Positions 55,663 through 64,000 of a DNA stretch of 64,000 nucleotides are shown in pieces. The stretch's first letter is position 1. The number at the start of each line of letters is the position of its first letter. The notes below the pieces were generated by a model. The model searched no databases and had not been told where the DNA came from. It was given only the letters and a program-made list of their open reading frames with translations. Source of the stretch: Acidihalobacter aeolianus (GTDB lineage Bacteria; Pseudomonadota; Gammaproteobacteria; DSM-5130; Acidihalobacteraceae); assembly GCF_001753165.1 (NCBI RefSeq), contig NZ_CP017448.1, positions 1,692,462 through 1,756,461 on the forward strand, written 5' to 3'. The position numbers and the translations under genes are program-made.

Positions 55663-55896
55663 AGGCCGATAAGCGTGGCCAAACTGGCGTAGTTACAGGA
55701 TCAGTGTGCGCAGAATACGTTGAATCGACATCATTTCCGTCTGCCAACAATAATGATGTCAGTTTTTATTCAAAAAACACAACCGTTGCAGCTCATTCAT
55801 GTGGCGATACGAAATGTTAACGAATCATGTTGAAGGCTGCATGCGAAAATACGGATTCAGGTTAGTGTGAACAGGCCTTAACAGAGGTGGCAATTG

Positions 55897-57615
55897 ATGA
55901 ATCAACTCATAACTCCCTATGGTGGATCACTGAAGGATCTCTACGATCAGGACGCTAGCGGCCGAGCGGAGGCCGAAGCGCTGACTTTGCGGAGTTGGAC
56001 GCTAAACCACAGACAGCTCTGTGATGTGGAGTTACTTCTGTGTGGAGGGTTTTCACCGCTGGAAGGATTCATGTTGCAAAAGGATTATCTCCGTGTACTG
56101 ACCGAGATGCGGCTTGCTGATGGCACATTATGGCCGATCCCTGTGACATTGGATGTAAATGAGATCTTTGCGGAAAAGGTACACGAAGGCGAGCGCATAG
56201 CGCTGAGAACTACCGAAGGGATGCTGGTGGCTGTGATGGAGGTAGCCGAGCATTGGAGACCGGATAAGATTAGAGAATCCGAGGCGGTATTCGGGACGAT
56301 TGATCGTGCGCACCCCGGAGTTAGCTATCTGCACGAAAGGGTGGGAAATATTTATCTCGGTGGGCGGTTGATCGGGGTTTTTGAGCCAATTCATTTTGAT
56401 TTCAAAGCTCTGCGTTTCACGCCACGGCAGTTACGTGAGGAGTTCGCCAGGCGTGGATGGTCGCGCATAGTAGCTTTTCAGACGCGAAACCCAATGCACC
56501 GTGCGCATGTTGAACTTACTCTGCGGGCGGCACAACAGGTTGAGGCAAATCTGCTCCTGCACCCTGTAGTCGGCATGACCAAACCAGGCGATGTAGACCA
56601 TTACACGCGAGTCAGATGTTATCAACATGCCTTACGCCGATTGCCGATACAAACGAGCATGCTGTCGTTGCTGCCGTTGGCGATGCGAATGAGCGGACCA
56701 CGAGAAGCGCTGTGGCACGCTATTATTCGCCGAAATTACGGCTGTACGCATTTTATCGTTGGGCGTGATCATGCTAGTCCGGGCAAAGACAGCAAAGGTT
56801 GCGAATTCTATGGTCCATATGATGCTCACTCACTACTGCTGAAATATCGAGATGAGTTGGGAATAGAAATCGTTCCATTTCAGACATTGGTGTATGTTGA
56901 GGAACGTGCTGAATATGTGCCGGATACTGAAGTCGATGAAAAGGAGACGGTTAAGTCAATTTCCGGGACGGAATTGAGAAGACGTCTGCGTTGTGGCTTG
57001 GACATCCCTGAGTGGTTTACTTATCCTGAAATCAAAGACGAGTTATGTCGTACACATCCGCCAAGATACAAGCAAGGTTTCACAGTGTTTTTCACTGGTT
57101 TGTCAGGGGCTGGCAAGTCGGTTTTGGCCAATGCGCTGGTAGTAAAACTCATGGAAACGGGGGGGCGGCCTGTAACACTGCTTGATGGCGATGTCGTGCG
57201 CATACATTTGTCCAGCGAACTGGGTTATTCCAAGGAGCATCGTGATTTGAACGTGCGTCGCATTGGTTTCGTAGCCAGTGAAATTACCAAGAATGGAGGG
57301 ATTGCCGTCTGCGCATCTATCGCACCTTATGCAGCAACACGCCGGTACGTACGAGAGATTATCGAGACATACGGCGGGTTCGTCGAGGTTTATGTATCCA
57401 CAGCTCTTAGTATTTGTGAAGCTCGGGACCGTAAAGAGCTATATGTCAAGGCACGGGCGGGATTGATCAACGGTGTCACTGGTATCGACGATCCTTATGA
57501 GATTCCGGTCGATCCAGAGATGATTGTTGATGCGGCCGAATTGTCGCCCGAGCAGGCAATCCAGCAATTGCTGCTCAAGCTGGAATCTATGGGATTGGTA
57601 GGGCACATCAGCTAA
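55897..57615 (+). CDS. Bifunctional sulfate adenylyltransferase/APS kinase
   Basis: A 572-residue fusion. The ATP sulfurylase part (residues about 1-385) has QTRNPMHRAH and GRDHASPGKDSKG. The APS kinase part (about 390-572) has the P-loop FTGLSGAGKS near residue 400, DGDVVR and RDLNVRRIGFVA. In sulfur oxidisers it can run in reverse to make ATP from APS, or forward to PAPS. GAGGTGG precedes the ATG at 55897. The gap 55671-55896 before it has no gene. No partner aprAB is in the window. Confidence 0.93.
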   Translation: MNQLITPYGGSLKDLYDQDASGRAEAEALTLRSWTLNHRQLCDVELLLCGGFSPLEGFMLQKDYLRVLTEMRLADGTLWPIPVTLDVNEIFAEKVHEGERIALRTTEGMLVAVMEVAEHWRPDKIRESEAVFGTIDRAHPGVSYLHERVGNIYLGGRLIGVFEPIHFDFKALRFTPRQLREEFARRGWSRIVAFQTRNPMHRAHVELTLRAAQQVEANLLLHPVVGMTKPGDVDHYTRVRCYQHALRRLPIQTSMLSLLPLAMRMSGPREALWHAIIRRNYGCTHFIVGRDHASPGKDSKGCEFYGPYDAHSLLLKYRDELGIEIVPFQTLVYVEERAEYVPDTEVDEKETVKSISGTELRRRLRCGLDIPEWFTYPEIKDELCRTHPPRYKQGFTVFFTGLSGAGKSVLANALVVKLMETGGRPVTLLDGDVVRIHLSSELGYSKEHRDLNVRRIGFVASEITKNGGIAVCASIAPYAATRRYVREIIETYGGFVEVYVSTALSICEARDRKELYVKARAGLINGVTGIDDPYEIPVDPEMIVDAAELSPEQAIQQLLLKLESMGLVGHIS

Positions 57616-57808
57616 GATGAACTGCTCTCGAATTTTATGAATTTCAACAAAATAGGACGTTCATAATAGATAGCCCTTATGAGGCTTCATTGATGAGAGC
57701 GAGAAATATTATAATATCCGGAGCCTTATGCTGAAATTACCCTACAAAATGATTTTTAGATTAGCAATAAAGCTCTTCCATTACGTAGGCATAGCTGTTT
57801 CGAAAAAC
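57616..57808. other. AT-rich intergenic region
   Basis: 193 bp after the ATP sulfurylase gene with no gene. It contains an AT-rich palindrome AATATTATAATAT near 57708-57720. No terminator with a clear T-run was found. Confidence 0.4.
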
Positions 57809-58761
57809 ATCCAAAATCCGGATCTCTGGGCGCACCGATCTCTTGGCGCGAGCCTTCAACAGGCTACCAGTCCCAGATTGCGCATCCGTACCAGATTGTA
57901 AGCAGCCGTGCACAGCACGAACTGAAAGTCCAGTTTCTCACGACCAACAAAGCGACTCTTGCACCGTCCCGCAATGGTCTTGAGCCAACCAAAGCATTCT
58001 TCGATCCGCTTGCGTACCGTCAGGCTGGTTCGGTAACCGGGATGGCCGATGGTGCGCCCGTCGATGGCCGAGCGCCGCCCGGCCGTGTTCTGAGCCACAT
58101 GCGGCGTGACGTTTCGTCCCCGCATCGCCGCCACAAAGCAAAGCCTTGCGTGTCATAGTGCTTATCCGCGCCCAGCGTGATTCGGTGGCTCCCGCCGAGC
58201 GCGTCGACAAGCTCGACACCGGCCCCGCGCTCGGCCGTGCCGGTGGCCTGGCTCGTCTGGGACTCGACGATCAGGCCGTGGCGGTTTTCCATCAGCAGAT
58301 GTCCGAGGTAGCTGAGCTTAGCGGTGGTGCATTCGCTCTTGCGATACAGCAAGGCATCCGAGTCAGTCCGGGAGTGGAGTGGTGCCAGATCGGATCGTCC
58401 ATTGAAAAGCCCACAAACGAGCGAAACAGCAGATTGTAGTCAATCTGTTCGACCAACAGGCGTTCGCTGCCGATGGTGTAGAACGCCATCAATCGTTGCG
58501 CGCGCAGCAGTTTCTCCGGCGGAATCGAGTTACGACCCATCCGGGCATACAGCGCATCGAAGTCGGCGTCGAGCGCCTAAAGTGCCTCGTCCACCCTCCG
58601 CCGAATCGACCGCAGCGGATGATCCTTCGGCACCCGATGCTCGGGAGTGACCGTGCTGAACAGCGTATCTTGATGTATATCCGCACCGCGCATCGACCAC
58701 AACCCTCGCTCAATAATCCAAGAGCGATCTTCCAGATTTTCACGGCTTTTCAACGGCTAAT
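57809..58761 (-). pseudogene. Decayed IS5-family element with internal deletion
   Basis: A degenerate relative of the element at 34801-36106. Compared with that copy it lacks about 250 bp near 58370 (between TCCGGGA and GTGGAGTGG), carries a 5-bp CAAAG insertion near 58137, and contains stop codons such as CTAAAG near 58577. The left inverted repeat is gone and the right one is eroded (GGCTTTTCAACGGCTAA). The transposase is dead. Confidence 0.88.
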
Positions 58762-59044
58762 CGGTCAGCACGCTAGGTGTGAAGCTTACTGATCGCTTGG
58801 TGTGTGCGCCGGATCCCGGCAAGTCAGAAGATACTAATAACCACCGTAACGTTGCCAGCCTCAAGACCGTACAGACGGACGAGACTGCGCGCCACAGATC
58901 GACATTTCGTGTGACCACCAAGACTCTATCGAACTCAATACATTTATGTTTATAAATACATAACATTGATATAATTCATTTGTATCTATTCTTGTCCCAG
59001 CTCTACAGTCTGCCTCGGAAAAAATACTTCTGATGGAGGCAGCT
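58762..59044 (+). promoter_or_regulatory. Upstream region of dabBA with likely promoter
   Basis: 283 bp without a gene. A TATAAT lies at 58970-58975 within an AT-rich stretch, 17 bp after a weak -35 candidate TGTTTA (58947-58952). GGAGG at 59037-59041 is the ribosome-binding site of dabB. Near-palindromic ATGTTTATAAATACAT (58946-58961) might bind a regulator. Confidence 0.45.
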
Positions 59045-60736
59045 ATGAACGAAAGTATTAGTCAACCTTGGCTCACCAGCGCTTGGCTGGCCTTGATGCC
59101 ATTAGGGCTGTTCTTGGCCGCTTTGCCAAGGGTTCAGGCCACACGATACTCGGCATTGAACGCCCGAAATCGGGTACGCCTAGCGGCTATCTGGGCTCTC
59201 TTCGCTGCTCTGGCAGCTGATATTGGTTTTTTGATGGGCGCTCAGGCCAGTCCAGTTATAGAGCTCCCCCTGCCGGGGGTGAGTTTCGGTTTGCCGCTAT
59301 CTATTGATGTCAATGGACTGACAATGGTGTTAGCCACGCTAGTTGCTTTTGTGATTGCCATGATTGCTCACTACAGTGTGCAGTACCTGGATGGCGATCC
59401 TCAACAAGCCCGTTTCGTCCGCTTACTGGCCTTCACTGGAGGGTTTTTCTTATTGGTGGTTATGGCTGGAAACATCGGTCTATTTACTATTGCCATCATC
59501 GCCACAGGCTTCAGTCTGCACAAGCTCCTCAAATTTTATGTGGAGCGGCCCAAGGCCATTATGGCTGCGCACAAAAAGTCCATCTTCAGCCGGACAGCGG
59601 ATTTTTGTCTGATTGGTGCATCCATCCTCATCGGCCAAGGGGTAGGAAGCCTACAGTTCGAGGCTATTCGTCGGTTTGCGGAACGATCAGACAACCTACC
59701 TGCATCATTGCAGATAGCGGCGTGGCTGATCGTGATTGCGGTCATACTGAAAAGTGCTCACTTTCCCTTTCAGGGTTGGTTGGTTCAGGTCATGGAAGCA
59801 CCTACACCCGTTTCGGCGCTGATGCATGCGGGTGTGGTCTATAGCGGCGCCATTATCGCCTTACGGACGAGTTCGCTCTTGGTGCGCGTTCCTGATGCCC
59901 TGATCTTTTTGGCTGCCGCGGGACTCTTGACCGTCATCATCGCTTCATTGGTCATGACGACACAGACCGCCATCAAATCGATGTTGGCTTGGTCTACTAC
60001 TGCGCAGCTAGGCTTCATGTCTCTAGAGTTGGGACTCGGGCTCTTTCCTTTGGCCCTTCTCCATTTGATAGGACACTCTCTCTATAAAGCTCATGCCTTT
60101 CTGTCTTCGGGGAGTGTCACGGATCAGCTGCGGCAGGTGCCGCCCGGTGGGAAAAAAATTCCCAGCTTGGGACATTGGGCCTTGGCGGTGGCTCTAGGCG
60201 CACTGATCTCTGGCGGTGGCGCTTGGGCCTTCGGAGAGAACCCCCTGCTGAACCCTACTTGGATTGCATTAGTCGCCATCATAGCGGTAGCTGTATCCCA
60301 AATCTTGGTGAAGGGGTTCCAGTTCGACGCTCTGATCGACCGTCTTACGGCACTGGCTGTAGCTATGAGTATGGGGCTTATATATCTGCTGTTGCACACG
60401 CTGTTTGTGTGGGGTTTTTCTGCGGATACAGCAAGCCTGGTGGCAACCGGTAATCCCGCTCAGCTCAGCCTTGTTTGGGTGACCGTAGCCGGTTTCCTGT
60501 TGCTCAGCTGGATCCAGGGACCGGGGCGGACCTTGCTACCAAAGCGGATGCAACTGACCCTCTTTACCCATCTTTATAACGGTCTTTATGTCGATCTCTG
60601 GGTGGATCGGTTTTCCCATCGATTCTGGTCAGAAAGGGTTGGAGTGGAGCTGCCCCGTAAGAATCTGGCTTTGGAATCCATGGAATCAACGGCTCTCAAT
60701 CACGAAATTCTGAATAATTCAGGAGGTGCACAATGA
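59045..60736 (+). CDS. dabB: DabB, membrane subunit of inorganic-carbon accumulation complex
   Basis: A 563-residue proton-conducting transporter of the NuoL/Mrp family with about 13 helices. Family features: FPFQGWLVQVMEAPTPVSALMHAG and LLHLIGHSLYKAHAFLSSG, carrying the Lys and His used for proton movement. DabB couples ion flow to the zinc protein DabA to drive CO2 to bicarbonate. The ATG at 59045 follows GGAGG. It overlaps dabA by 4 bp. Confidence 0.92.
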   Translation: MNESISQPWLTSAWLALMPLGLFLAALPRVQATRYSALNARNRVRLAAIWALFAALAADIGFLMGAQASPVIELPLPGVSFGLPLSIDVNGLTMVLATLVAFVIAMIAHYSVQYLDGDPQQARFVRLLAFTGGFFLLVVMAGNIGLFTIAIIATGFSLHKLLKFYVERPKAIMAAHKKSIFSRTADFCLIGASILIGQGVGSLQFEAIRRFAERSDNLPASLQIAAWLIVIAVILKSAHFPFQGWLVQVMEAPTPVSALMHAGVVYSGAIIALRTSSLLVRVPDALIFLAAAGLLTVIIASLVMTTQTAIKSMLAWSTTAQLGFMSLELGLGLFPLALLHLIGHSLYKAHAFLSSGSVTDQLRQVPPGGKKIPSLGHWALAVALGALISGGGAWAFGENPLLNPTWIALVAIIAVAVSQILVKGFQFDALIDRLTALAVAMSMGLIYLLLHTLFVWGFSADTASLVATGNPAQLSLVWVTVAGFLLLSWIQGPGRTLLPKRMQLTLFTHLYNGLYVDLWVDRFSHRFWSERVGVELPRKNLALESMESTALNHEILNNSGGAQ

Positions 60737-63150
60737 GTGCAGGCAATGCAGCATCCACCGAGCAAGTTTTCGACCGGGTCACCCGTCGCATTGCCCCGGT
60801 ATGGCCTTTGGACAGCTTTGTCGCGGTTAATCCCTACTGGGGGTTTGCTGATAGGCCATTTGCCGAGGTGGCCGCGCAGCTTCAAGGGACAGCGGGTGAG
60901 CGGGTAATCATGGATCGGCGCTGGTATGCCGATCTGGTTCAGAAAGGCAAGCTCACCCTACCTGACATTCTCAAGGCAGCTGAGAGTCTGGATCTCAGTA
61001 CGAATGAGGAAGAATGGAGAGACTATCTACGGACTTCCCCTGAGTCGCCGATGCGGCTGCCAACCTTGCCGGAGCTGATGGACCGACACGGGCATGCTTC
61101 CATTGCCCAGTACGTGGTGGAACAAATCAGCCGTTTCCTGGCCGCTTACTATGATCGCGGGCAATCGCTCTGGTCTTATCCCAAAGACCCTAAGCTTGGA
61201 CTTTTCGGGTCTTGGCGTCAGTACACCATTGTGGATCGCAGTCTCGGGCCTATGGGACTCAAGGCCATCCGTCCGCAGTTGCTCGCTCTGTCTCCTGACG
61301 GCGCTGAAGCGAGACGTTGGGCGCAGCAAACGCTGGCGATTCCCAAGGTTGCGGAGGAGGCTTACTTTCTGGTGCTCCTAAAGTCCGTCGGTGGCTGGGC
61401 CAGCTGGTGTCGTTACCTTCTCTGGCAAGCAGAAATGCAGGGAGGAAGTCATCAGGATTTGGTTGATCTCCTGGCCATCCGCATGGTTTGGGAAACCCTT
61501 TTACACCAAACGGCTCGTCCTAAGGTGCTGGAGCGCTGGCAACAACAGATCCAGGGTTGGATCCGTGCCGACAAAAGCGCTGATTTAGAAGAGAGCAGGC
61601 GAGGCGAGGCATTACTGTGTGCTTCCGAGATTGCTTATCGTAGGCAGGTGGCGTCCGTGATTCGCCGCCAACCGGCCAGGCCTAAGACAGGTGTTGAAGC
61701 AACCCCGCTGGTGCAAGCCGCCTTTTGTATCGACGTACGTTCGGAGGTCTTTCGCCGCCATCTGGAAGGCGTGATGCCCACACTTGATACCATCGGTTTT
61801 GCGGGTTTCTTCGGCGTATTGCTGGATTATCGCCGTCAGGGGGACTTCGCACCGAGAACCCAAACGCCCGTCCTGCTAAACCCCGGGGTACACGTTGAGG
61901 AGCAGGGGCCGGGTCCCATCATTCAGCGGCGCTTCCGGCGGCTACGGCGGAGCGCGGAATGGAAGCACTTCAAACTCTCCGCGGCCTCTTGTTTCTCCTT
62001 TGTGGAGACAGCGGGTCTTTCTTACATCGGCCGACTTTTGGCGGATACCTTGGGTTGGCACCGACCCTCTTTGCCACCGGATGAGGCTGGGCTCTCGGCA
62101 GCAGAGCGGGCTAGCCTGCAGTGCGTCCTGCCAGCCTCGCTAAGCCTTCAGGAGCGAGTGAGCATGGCGGAATTCATTCTCACGGGTTTGGGGCTGAATC
62201 GTGGAGTCGCCCCTGTCGTACTTCTTATTGGTCATGGCAGCTCCACCACCAACAACCCTCACCGGGCTGGTCTGGATTGTGGGGCCTGCGCCGGACAGAC
62301 AGGGGAGGTGAATGCCAAGGCTGCGGCCAGCCTGCTTAATGATCCACGGGTGCGTGAGGGTCTCGTCGCCAAAGGTTGGAATCTCGACCCGAACTGCTGT
62401 TTTCTCCCCGCTCTTCATGACACCACCACTGACCGAGTAGAGATATTGGGGGGGCTGGATGAACCTCGTCTGAATATCGAGATTCTCACCGAGTTACGGG
62501 TAGCGTTGGAGAAGGCGGCCAATCTAACTCGCCTAGAGCGCATGTTGCGTCTGGAACCGGATCTACAGGATTCCCAAGTCGTCGCTCGTAACATGGGCTT
62601 CCGTGCCCGGGATTGGTCCCAGGTGCGTCCCGAGTGGGCGTTAGCGGGTAATGCGGCCTTCATAGCGGCGCCACGTTGGCGTACTCGGGAGATGAATCTT
62701 GCAGGGCGTGCTTTTCTACACGACTACGATGTGGGCAAAGACCCGGATTTTGCCGTCCTTACCTTGATCATGACGGCCCCCTTGGTGGTGGCCAATTGGA
62801 TCAACCTGCAGTACTACGGCTCAATCGTAGACAACCAACGGCAGGGGTGTGGCAATAAGGTTCTGCACAATGTCGTGGGCGGGACCATCGGTGTACTGGA
62901 AGGCAATGGCGGTGATCTACGCATTGGATTGTCAGAGCAGTCACTGCGCGATAGTAACAGTGGTTTGCAACACGAACCCCTGCGGTTATCGGCTTTCATT
63001 GAAGCGCCGAAGGAGCAAATGGATGAAATTATTGAGGGCAATGAAACGCTGCGGCAGCTCGTAGATAACCGATGGATCTGTATCCTGCAGATTTCTCCTG
63101 AAGGGACGATCTACCAACGGCAAGCAGTCGGGCAATGGAACCCGATTTAG
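60733..63150 (+). CDS. dabA: DabA, zinc-binding subunit of inorganic-carbon accumulation complex
   Basis: An 805-residue DUF2309/UPF0753 protein related to beta-carbonic anhydrases. The active-site residues are Cys332 and Asp334 (FCIDVRSE), His501 (GHGSSTTNNPH) and Cys516 (LDCGACAGQ), with the same spacing as Halothiobacillus DabA (351, 353, 524, 539). It works on the inner membrane with DabB. ATGA coupling links the two genes. Length and residues are complete. Confidence 0.95.
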   Translation: MSAGNAASTEQVFDRVTRRIAPVWPLDSFVAVNPYWGFADRPFAEVAAQLQGTAGERVIMDRRWYADLVQKGKLTLPDILKAAESLDLSTNEEEWRDYLRTSPESPMRLPTLPELMDRHGHASIAQYVVEQISRFLAAYYDRGQSLWSYPKDPKLGLFGSWRQYTIVDRSLGPMGLKAIRPQLLALSPDGAEARRWAQQTLAIPKVAEEAYFLVLLKSVGGWASWCRYLLWQAEMQGGSHQDLVDLLAIRMVWETLLHQTARPKVLERWQQQIQGWIRADKSADLEESRRGEALLCASEIAYRRQVASVIRRQPARPKTGVEATPLVQAAFCIDVRSEVFRRHLEGVMPTLDTIGFAGFFGVLLDYRRQGDFAPRTQTPVLLNPGVHVEEQGPGPIIQRRFRRLRRSAEWKHFKLSAASCFSFVETAGLSYIGRLLADTLGWHRPSLPPDEAGLSAAERASLQCVLPASLSLQERVSMAEFILTGLGLNRGVAPVVLLIGHGSSTTNNPHRAGLDCGACAGQTGEVNAKAAASLLNDPRVREGLVAKGWNLDPNCCFLPALHDTTTDRVEILGGLDEPRLNIEILTELRVALEKAANLTRLERMLRLEPDLQDSQVVARNMGFRARDWSQVRPEWALAGNAAFIAAPRWRTREMNLAGRAFLHDYDVGKDPDFAVLTLIMTAPLVVANWINLQYYGSIVDNQRQGCGNKVLHNVVGGTIGVLEGNGGDLRIGLSEQSLRDSNSGLQHEPLRLSAFIEAPKEQMDEIIEGNETLRQLVDNRWICILQISPEGTIYQRQAVGQWNPI

Positions 63151-63229
63151 GACGAAGTTATTCCTGCTGACTCCTGAAGGAGGCGGCGCCTATCTCTATT
63201 AATGGGAACACTTGGCGGAGGTTAACACC

Positions 63230-64000
63230 ATGACGACATTTCCTAACAATCCTAGTGAGGATCGATCTTGCTCATTTGAAACAGAGACGCACAGCGGCGC
63301 AGCTTCTCAAGAGGATCTGGGTGGCGCTATAACGCAGCAAAGGGATCGATTGATGAGCCTTCTCTACGGTCCTCTGCGTCGAATCGGTATGCAATGCGGC
63401 CAAGCAACAATCGATGGCGTCGAATTATGGAGTGAAAGATCTTTATTGGATAATCTGCTGCAGGATGCTTTCTCGTCGATTCCTCATTGCAAATATCTTT
63501 ATGCAATGAATAGAGAGGGCGTGCAAATTAGTTCGAGCATGAGTCGCGAAGGGTTGATTTCTAAACATTTTGAACGTGATCGATCAGACAGGCCTTATAT
63601 GCGTGAAGCGTTATCGTTGGCAGGATTTCTGGATAAGCAGCGTGAGACACACTACCAACAATGGCCATACACAGAAGGCGGTATGCAAACCGTGGATTTC
63701 TTGTTGTGCGATGCTTACATTAGCGAACACGCATTACGCCCATCAATGACGGCGGTTTACTTTGTGCGAGATGTGCGAGGTAATCATATCGGTTTTGTTG
63801 GAGCGGATTTTGCGTTACGCGATTTGCCGCAAAGTCGTCAAATATATCAAGAACCACGCCTCGGCAGACATTTTTCTGGCGATGCATATGGCTCAATTAC
63901 GTTGTCGAGCAATACGAGGCAGGACAGTAAACTGGACGTGAATATAGATACTGTGACCAGTGTCATAGAGGAACTTATACTTTTCCATGGTGTTCATCAT
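63230..64000 (+). CDS. Putative sensory protein (PDC/Cache-like), partial
   Basis: An open frame of 257 codons running off the window end. GGCGGAGG lies before the ATG at 63230. The N-terminal 30 residues are polar. Segments such as CKYLYAMNREGVQISS, RPYMREAL, YFVRDVRGNHIGFVGADFALRDLP fit an extracytoplasmic-like ligand-binding PAS/Cache fold of signalling proteins, though no signal peptide is visible. No output domain has been reached. Position 80 bp after dabA suggests a regulator of carbon acquisition. Confidence 0.55.
   Translation, partial: MTTFPNNPSEDRSCSFETETHSGAASQEDLGGAITQQRDRLMSLLYGPLRRIGMQCGQATIDGVELWSERSLLDNLLQDAFSSIPHCKYLYAMNREGVQISSSMSREGLISKHFERDRSDRPYMREALSLAGFLDKQRETHYQQWPYTEGGMQTVDFLLCDAYISEHALRPSMTAVYFVRDVRGNHIGFVGADFALRDLPQSRQIYQEPRLGRHFSGDAYGSITLSSNTRQDSKLDVNIDTVTSVIEELILFHGVHH

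Larger units (their letters stand above)
52492..55698 (+). mobile_element. IS1380-family element interrupted by an IS66-family element (boundaries approximate)
   Basis: The IS1380 transposase (52603-53946) is flanked by imperfect inverted ends: CCTGAATCCGTAACTTAG near 52493 and, on the far side of the IS66 insertion, CTGGCGTAGTTACAGG near 55684-55699. The IS66-family element (53959-55662) sits 12 bp after the transposase stop. Ends are inferred from partial complementarity and may be off by several bases. Confidence 0.6.

Overview
The window reads as chromosome of a GC-rich, sulfur-oxidising, carbon-fixing gammaproteobacterium from a metal-rich habitat. Conserved genes (cyaY, yajQ, rsmJ, dusA, folE, an LpxL-type acyltransferase) fit a gammaproteobacterium. 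The bifunctional ATP sulfurylase/APS kinase, sulfide-oxidation genes, DabAB inorganic-carbon pump and MerC-type mercury operon fit a chemolithoautotroph related to Acidihalobacter or Acidithiobacillus. The genus is inference; no marker here proves it.

Region 1 (1-14.1 kb) is ordinary core genome: ABC ATPase, M17 peptidase, dusA, phosphatase, cyaY-DUF423, yajQ, rsmJ, tRNA-Ser(TGA), acyltransferase, tyrosine phosphatase, nudF, folE, DUF523/DUF1722, DMT exporter and a thioredoxin-NHL protein. Two local oddities are a perfect 29-bp inverted repeat beside cyaY and a perfect 184-bp tandem duplication across the convergent nudF 3' end.

Region 2 (14.1-34.2 kb) is a metal-resistance block between two 99 %-identical direct copies of a 495-bp bufC-doxX segment. 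Its left edge holds a truncated bufC, a frameshifted doxX and a broken Tn3-family transposase and resolvase. Then come an ArsR/SHOCT/methyltransferase/CMD/Met-rich cassette, a mer operon (merR, merC, merA, merB-like, second merR) with NrtS-like, TlpA-like and vicinal-Cys membrane proteins, a TetR-CMD-dehalogenase group and an ArsR-membrane-rhodanese-YnfA group. The right edge is a complete bufferin-type (copper-binding RiPP) operon, bufA-bufB-bufC-doxX, continuing without a gap into a Sel1-repeat protein and an ECF sigma factor.

Region 3 (34.2-55.7 kb) mixes insertion sequences with cargo: an IS5-family element, a CadC-like regulator with an RND efflux trio, a nonsense-mutated IS630 transposase, a sulfide module (SQR-like flavoprotein, MFS carrier, persulfide-dioxygenase-like hydrolase, ArsR-rhodanese regulator), a large uncharacterised protein and a DedA-PAP2-LssY membrane protein. 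A gene graveyard follows (PAP2, GGDEF and IS5 fragments), then an IS1380-family element interrupted by an IS66-family element with clear 8-bp target duplications.

Region 4 (55.9-64 kb) carries sulfur and carbon metabolism: the bifunctional ATP sulfurylase/APS kinase, a decayed second copy of the IS5-family element, dabB-dabA, and the start of a putative sensor gene cut by the window end. The sulfide module, ATP sulfurylase and dabAB suggest lithoautotrophic growth on reduced sulfur; the mer, RND and bufferin systems suggest heavy exposure to Hg, Cu and divalent metals.
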